NCBI GenBank assembly: GCA_004552395.1
Contig: SFOK01000016.1
Coordinates: 1 to 24,638 of the forward strand
DNA from: Bacteroidales bacterium
GTDB lineage: Bacteria > Bacteroidota > Bacteroidia > Bacteroidales > Muribaculaceae
Reading direction: 5' to 3'
DNA length: 24,638 nt
This document shows positions 22,373 through 24,638 of the stretch, piece after piece. A program made the position numbers and the translations under genes. Below the pieces are notes generated by a model. That model worked only from the letters and a program-made list of their open reading frames with translations. It was not told the origin of the DNA and did no database searches. Every line of letters starts with the position of its first letter. Within the stretch, counting starts at the first letter, position 1.

Positions 22373-23017
22373 ATGGAAAGCATAGTGCTCATAATACTGA
22401 AAGCTGTGGCTATCGGCGTGATCATATCCGCACCGATGGGTCCTGTGGGTGTGCTCTGCATACAGCGCACACTCAACAAAGGGCGCACCGTAGGCTTCTG
22501 CACAGGGGTGGGCGCTGCCATATCCGACCTCATGTATTGCCTGCTCACAGCCTTCTGTCTCAGCTTCGTGGAGGATTTCCTGCTGCGGCATCAGGCCGTG
22601 ATCTCGCTCTGCGGCAGTGTGCTGCTGATCCTTTTCGCACTCTATCTGTTCCGCTCCAATCCCGCGGCTCAGCTCAAGCCCCGCGGCAAGCCGAAAACAT
22701 CGGTGAAGACCTCGATCATAACCGGCTACTTCTTCACCTTCTCCAACCCGCTGATAGTGTTCCTGATCATGGGCCTCTTCGCCCGGTTCAACTTCCTGGA
22801 TTCCGGCTATAAGCTATATCACCATATCTTCGCGTTCCTCTTCATCTTCGCAGGCGCTCTCGGATGGTGGTACGGCGTCACATACTTTGTCAACAAGCTC
22901 AAGGCGCACTTCAACCTGCGCTCGCTCTGGCTAATAAACCGCATCACAGGCTCCATAATACTGATCTTCTCGCTTGTGGGTGTGGTCACAAGTATCATAT
23001 CCCTCACCAAACCATGA
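22373..23017 (+). CDS. LysE/RhtB-family transporter
   Basis: 214 residues with about six hydrophobic segments. The first segments contain AVAIGVIISAPMGPVGVLCIQRTLNKGR, the hallmark start of the LysE superfamily (PxGP), and GFCTGVGAAISDLMYCLL follows. The second half has GYFFTFSNPLIVFLIMGLFA, the matching NP-containing repeat. Members export amino acids or related solutes across the inner membrane; the substrate cannot be predicted. It starts 34 bp after the lipoprotein gene, and its TGA overlaps the ATG of the next gene, so it is tightly coupled to the secreted protein downstream. Confidence 0.88.
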   Translation: MESIVLIILKAVAIGVIISAPMGPVGVLCIQRTLNKGRTVGFCTGVGAAISDLMYCLLTAFCLSFVEDFLLRHQAVISLCGSVLLILFALYLFRSNPAAQLKPRGKPKTSVKTSIITGYFFTFSNPLIVFLIMGLFARFNFLDSGYKLYHHIFAFLFIFAGALGWWYGVTYFVNKLKAHFNLRSLWLINRITGSIILIFSLVGVVTSIISLTKP

Positions 23018-24111
23018 AGCGGCGCCTCGGGATAATCCTGGTCATTCTGCTGCCGCTCACAGCTTTGGCGGCACGCCGCCCGGTGAGCGACATTTACCTG
23101 AGCCCGCAGGCCGGGTTCATGCCCGCCGCCGACCATAAAGGCTCACCATTGGTCACCGACACAGCCATCCGCCTCGACATACCCGCAGCCGCCGGCGAGT
23201 TCCGGCTCGACGTCTCGCTGGCCGATCTGAGCGCGAAAACGTCGCTTACAAGAGACTCAAAGGCGCCGGGCTATAAGATAGTGTTCACCGACACGGAGGG
23301 CGAAAGGATAGCGCTTCACGTCTCCCCCTTCCCGTCGACCGACAACGGGCTGCGCTCAGGCTACACCCTCTTTGCGACCCGGGGCCGAGAGCCGGTGCAG
23401 CTGAAAGATCCGCTCTTCCCCTCGGAACAGGGCGAAGCCGTGATTCAGGCAGAGCTGCGCGACGGCTCACTCACCTTCACTGCGGTTGCGCCCGGCCGCG
23501 AACAGCAGCCGATCTTCGCCATAGACGGTGTCCGCGGCGACAGGATAGTCAGCGCCGCCATAGAGCCCGACCCGAGCGCCACACTGCGCATAGGCATGGT
23601 GAGGCTGCGGCTCTACCCCTCGCTGCGGCAGCGCCTCGCCACGGGACTGACCGCGCGGCAGACCGACGGGCTGCTGGCCCGTCTCCCGGACCCTTCGCAA
23701 CGTAATCTGTCGGGACGGTGGAAGATTCTCGACTACGATCTCGACGACAAATATCTGCAGCTTGGAGGAGACTATACGCTCGCCATCGTCCCGGCCGAAG
23801 AGCTCCCTCTCCTTGCCGAATTTGCCGGGCGTAACCCGGGCAGCCGGGCCATCGTCTACCTCGGCGGCGCGTCGGCCTACGGCAGCGAGTGGGAGCCCGG
23901 TATGCTAAAAGGGTTACTCATCCCCACCGGAATACTCGGCATCTGGCGCACCGTCTGGATCGATCCCGAGGGTAACGGTCTGCAGGGCATACCTTTCGGC
24001 GACCTGCTCTCGGTCCCGGCCGAAGCCACGGCCCAGACCGACGACGACGCATCCGAACTCACCATCTCATTTCCCAATCTTTACTCATCGATCCGCCTCA
24101 TCCGCTTCTGA
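23014..24111 (+). CDS. Secreted protein of unknown function coupled to the LysE gene
   Basis: 365 residues from the ATG at 23014 (ATGA overlap with the transporter). I do not recognise the family. A signal peptide (MKRRLGIILVILLPLTALA) is cleaved about residue 19-20. The mature protein is beta-rich: DIYLSPQAGFMPAADHKGSP, an N-terminal half of short charged strands up to about residue 200, then a second half opening LSGRWKILDYDLDDKYLQLGGDYTLAIVP and containing GILGIWRTVWIDPEGN. There are no cysteines in the mature part that I can find and no lipobox, so it is probably periplasmic. WKILDYD and YTLAIV read like a carbohydrate- or lipid-binding sandwich, but this is speculation. Confidence 0.75.
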   Translation: MKRRLGIILVILLPLTALAARRPVSDIYLSPQAGFMPAADHKGSPLVTDTAIRLDIPAAAGEFRLDVSLADLSAKTSLTRDSKAPGYKIVFTDTEGERIALHVSPFPSTDNGLRSGYTLFATRGREPVQLKDPLFPSEQGEAVIQAELRDGSLTFTAVAPGREQQPIFAIDGVRGDRIVSAAIEPDPSATLRIGMVRLRLYPSLRQRLATGLTARQTDGLLARLPDPSQRNLSGRWKILDYDLDDKYLQLGGDYTLAIVPAEELPLLAEFAGRNPGSRAIVYLGGASAYGSEWEPGMLKGLLIPTGILGIWRTVWIDPEGNGLQGIPFGDLLSVPAEATAQTDDDASELTISFPNLYSSIRLIRF

Positions 24112-24197
24112 AGAACCTGCGGACGGGGTTGTCCACGGCTTCTGCCGGGAGTCTCGGGGCTCCAGCGGAGCGGAATACCATACCCGCACGCGACGGC

Positions 24198-24235
24198 AAA
24201 AAGGGCCGCACCGGATTCTTCCGGCACAGCCCCTT
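24198..24235 (-). terminator. Intrinsic terminator of the T9SS cargo remnant
   Basis: On the minus strand AAGGGGCTGTGCCGGA pairs with TCCGGTGCGGCCCTT around loop AGAA: 15 pairs with G-T wobbles and one bulged G, followed by TTT. It lies 70 bp after the stop at 24305-24307 and may also serve the convergent plus-strand gene. Confidence 0.75.
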
Positions 24236-24304
24236 CTGTATCTGCATCCGAGCGGTCCGGGTGCGCCGCTGAGGGTGTAACGGAGCCGCTATTGCGCGGT
24301 TAGA

Positions 24305-24638
24305 TTATTTCACGATCTTCTGAGCCTTTCCGTCGGGCGACACTACGATGTAGATGCCTTTGCCGACGTTTATTTCACGAAAGGAACGACCGCTGCCCAC
24401 ACGCATACCCTGCATGTTATAGACAGTGTAGGTGCCGTTTTCAGTAGCTATGCCGGCCACACTGCCCGGGGAGACTCGCCCAAAGTGTAGATCCAGGTCA
24501 CACCCGGAAGCATTTTGTCGACAGGAGCGTCGGAGAAAACCTGAGTTTTTTCATCCCAGCAGATGCCACGCTTCGGACTCCTGTTCTGAGCGTAGGCCGG
24601 GATCATGGCGGCAAGCATACAGCCTGCCAGTAAGATTT
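24305..24638 (-). pseudogene. Internally deleted T9SS cargo gene (signal peptide joined to sorting domain)
   Basis: Two pieces in different frames. From the right edge to a stop at 24448-24450 reads a signal peptide end (ILLAGCMLAAMIPAYA) and then RGICWDEKTQVFSDAPVDKM and PGVTWIYTLGESP. This resembles the start of Bacteroidetes Asl1-like (GH128-type) hydrolases, by memory. In the neighbouring frame, from about 24460 to the TAA at 24305-24307, reads NGTYTVYNMQGMRVGSGRSF and VGKGIYIVVSPDGKAQKIVK, a textbook T9SS type A C-terminal sorting domain. The catalytic middle, normally several hundred residues, is missing and the join is out of frame by one base. The start codon lies outside the window. 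A sequencing or assembly error could explain the frame, but not the missing domain. Confidence 0.75.

Noticed and set aside
22537..22812. 91-residue frame inside the LysE gene
   Set aside because: Alternative-frame shadow; the LysE frame has the PxGP and NP motifs and membrane segments.

Overview
The window looks like a chromosomal segment from a moderately GC-rich member of the Bacteroidales, most likely a gut Muribaculaceae-type organism. The reasons are type IX secretion (T9SS) genes (a GldN/PorN family protein, a PorG/DUF6089 barrel and a type A sorting-domain remnant), a DUF6242-type lipoprotein, two OmpH/Skp chaperones behind BamA, and promoters of the Bacteroidetes -33/-7 type (TTR, about 20 nt, TAnnTTTG). 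No rRNA, tRNA, CRISPR array or insertion sequence was seen. Genus assignment is inference.

Layout. 1-860: 3' end of gldN, a decaying tandem repeat and a strong bidirectional terminator. 940-6494, minus strand: two overlapping glycosyltransferases, a dGTPase-type HD phosphohydrolase, a secreted protein of unknown function and a TPM-domain (YgcG-like) membrane protein. 6600-7643, plus: a divergent GT2 glycosyltransferase. 7727-8306: a RHH/YafQ toxin-antitoxin pair with a palindromic operator inside its promoter. 8473-11837: a promoter, a leader that folds on paper into a three-way junction, a DUF6242-type lipoprotein, a minisatellite, PorG and UppS. 12015-17002: BamA, two Skp chaperones, a terminator and glutamate racemase MurI. 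17088-18122, minus: RibD. 18311-20504: a dyad-overlapped promoter, then PrmC, RecX and ComF. 20599-24111: PyrE with a small leader ORF, a SRPBCC protein, a lipoprotein with a Rieske-like motif in which the histidines are replaced by cysteines, a LysE-type exporter and a secreted protein of unknown function. 24198-24638, minus: a terminator and the internally deleted remnant of a T9SS cargo gene.

How the genes work together. The centre is an envelope-biogenesis block: PorG (T9SS barrel), UppS (undecaprenyl carrier for peptidoglycan and glycans), BamA (barrel insertion), Skp/OmpH (periplasmic chaperones) and MurI (D-glutamate for peptidoglycan). The left arm adds glycosyltransferases probably used for surface glycans. 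The right arm is housekeeping (riboflavin, release-factor methylation, RecA control, pyrimidines), followed by a tightly packed set of poorly understood envelope genes.

The most unusual points are the structured leader at 8493-8577, the four-cysteine Rieske-like lipoprotein, the collapsed T9SS cargo gene, the repeated occurrence of unrelated short tandem repeats just after stop codons, and several dyads or phased hexamers overlapping promoters. All calls were made by reading sequence; no database search or folding program was run.
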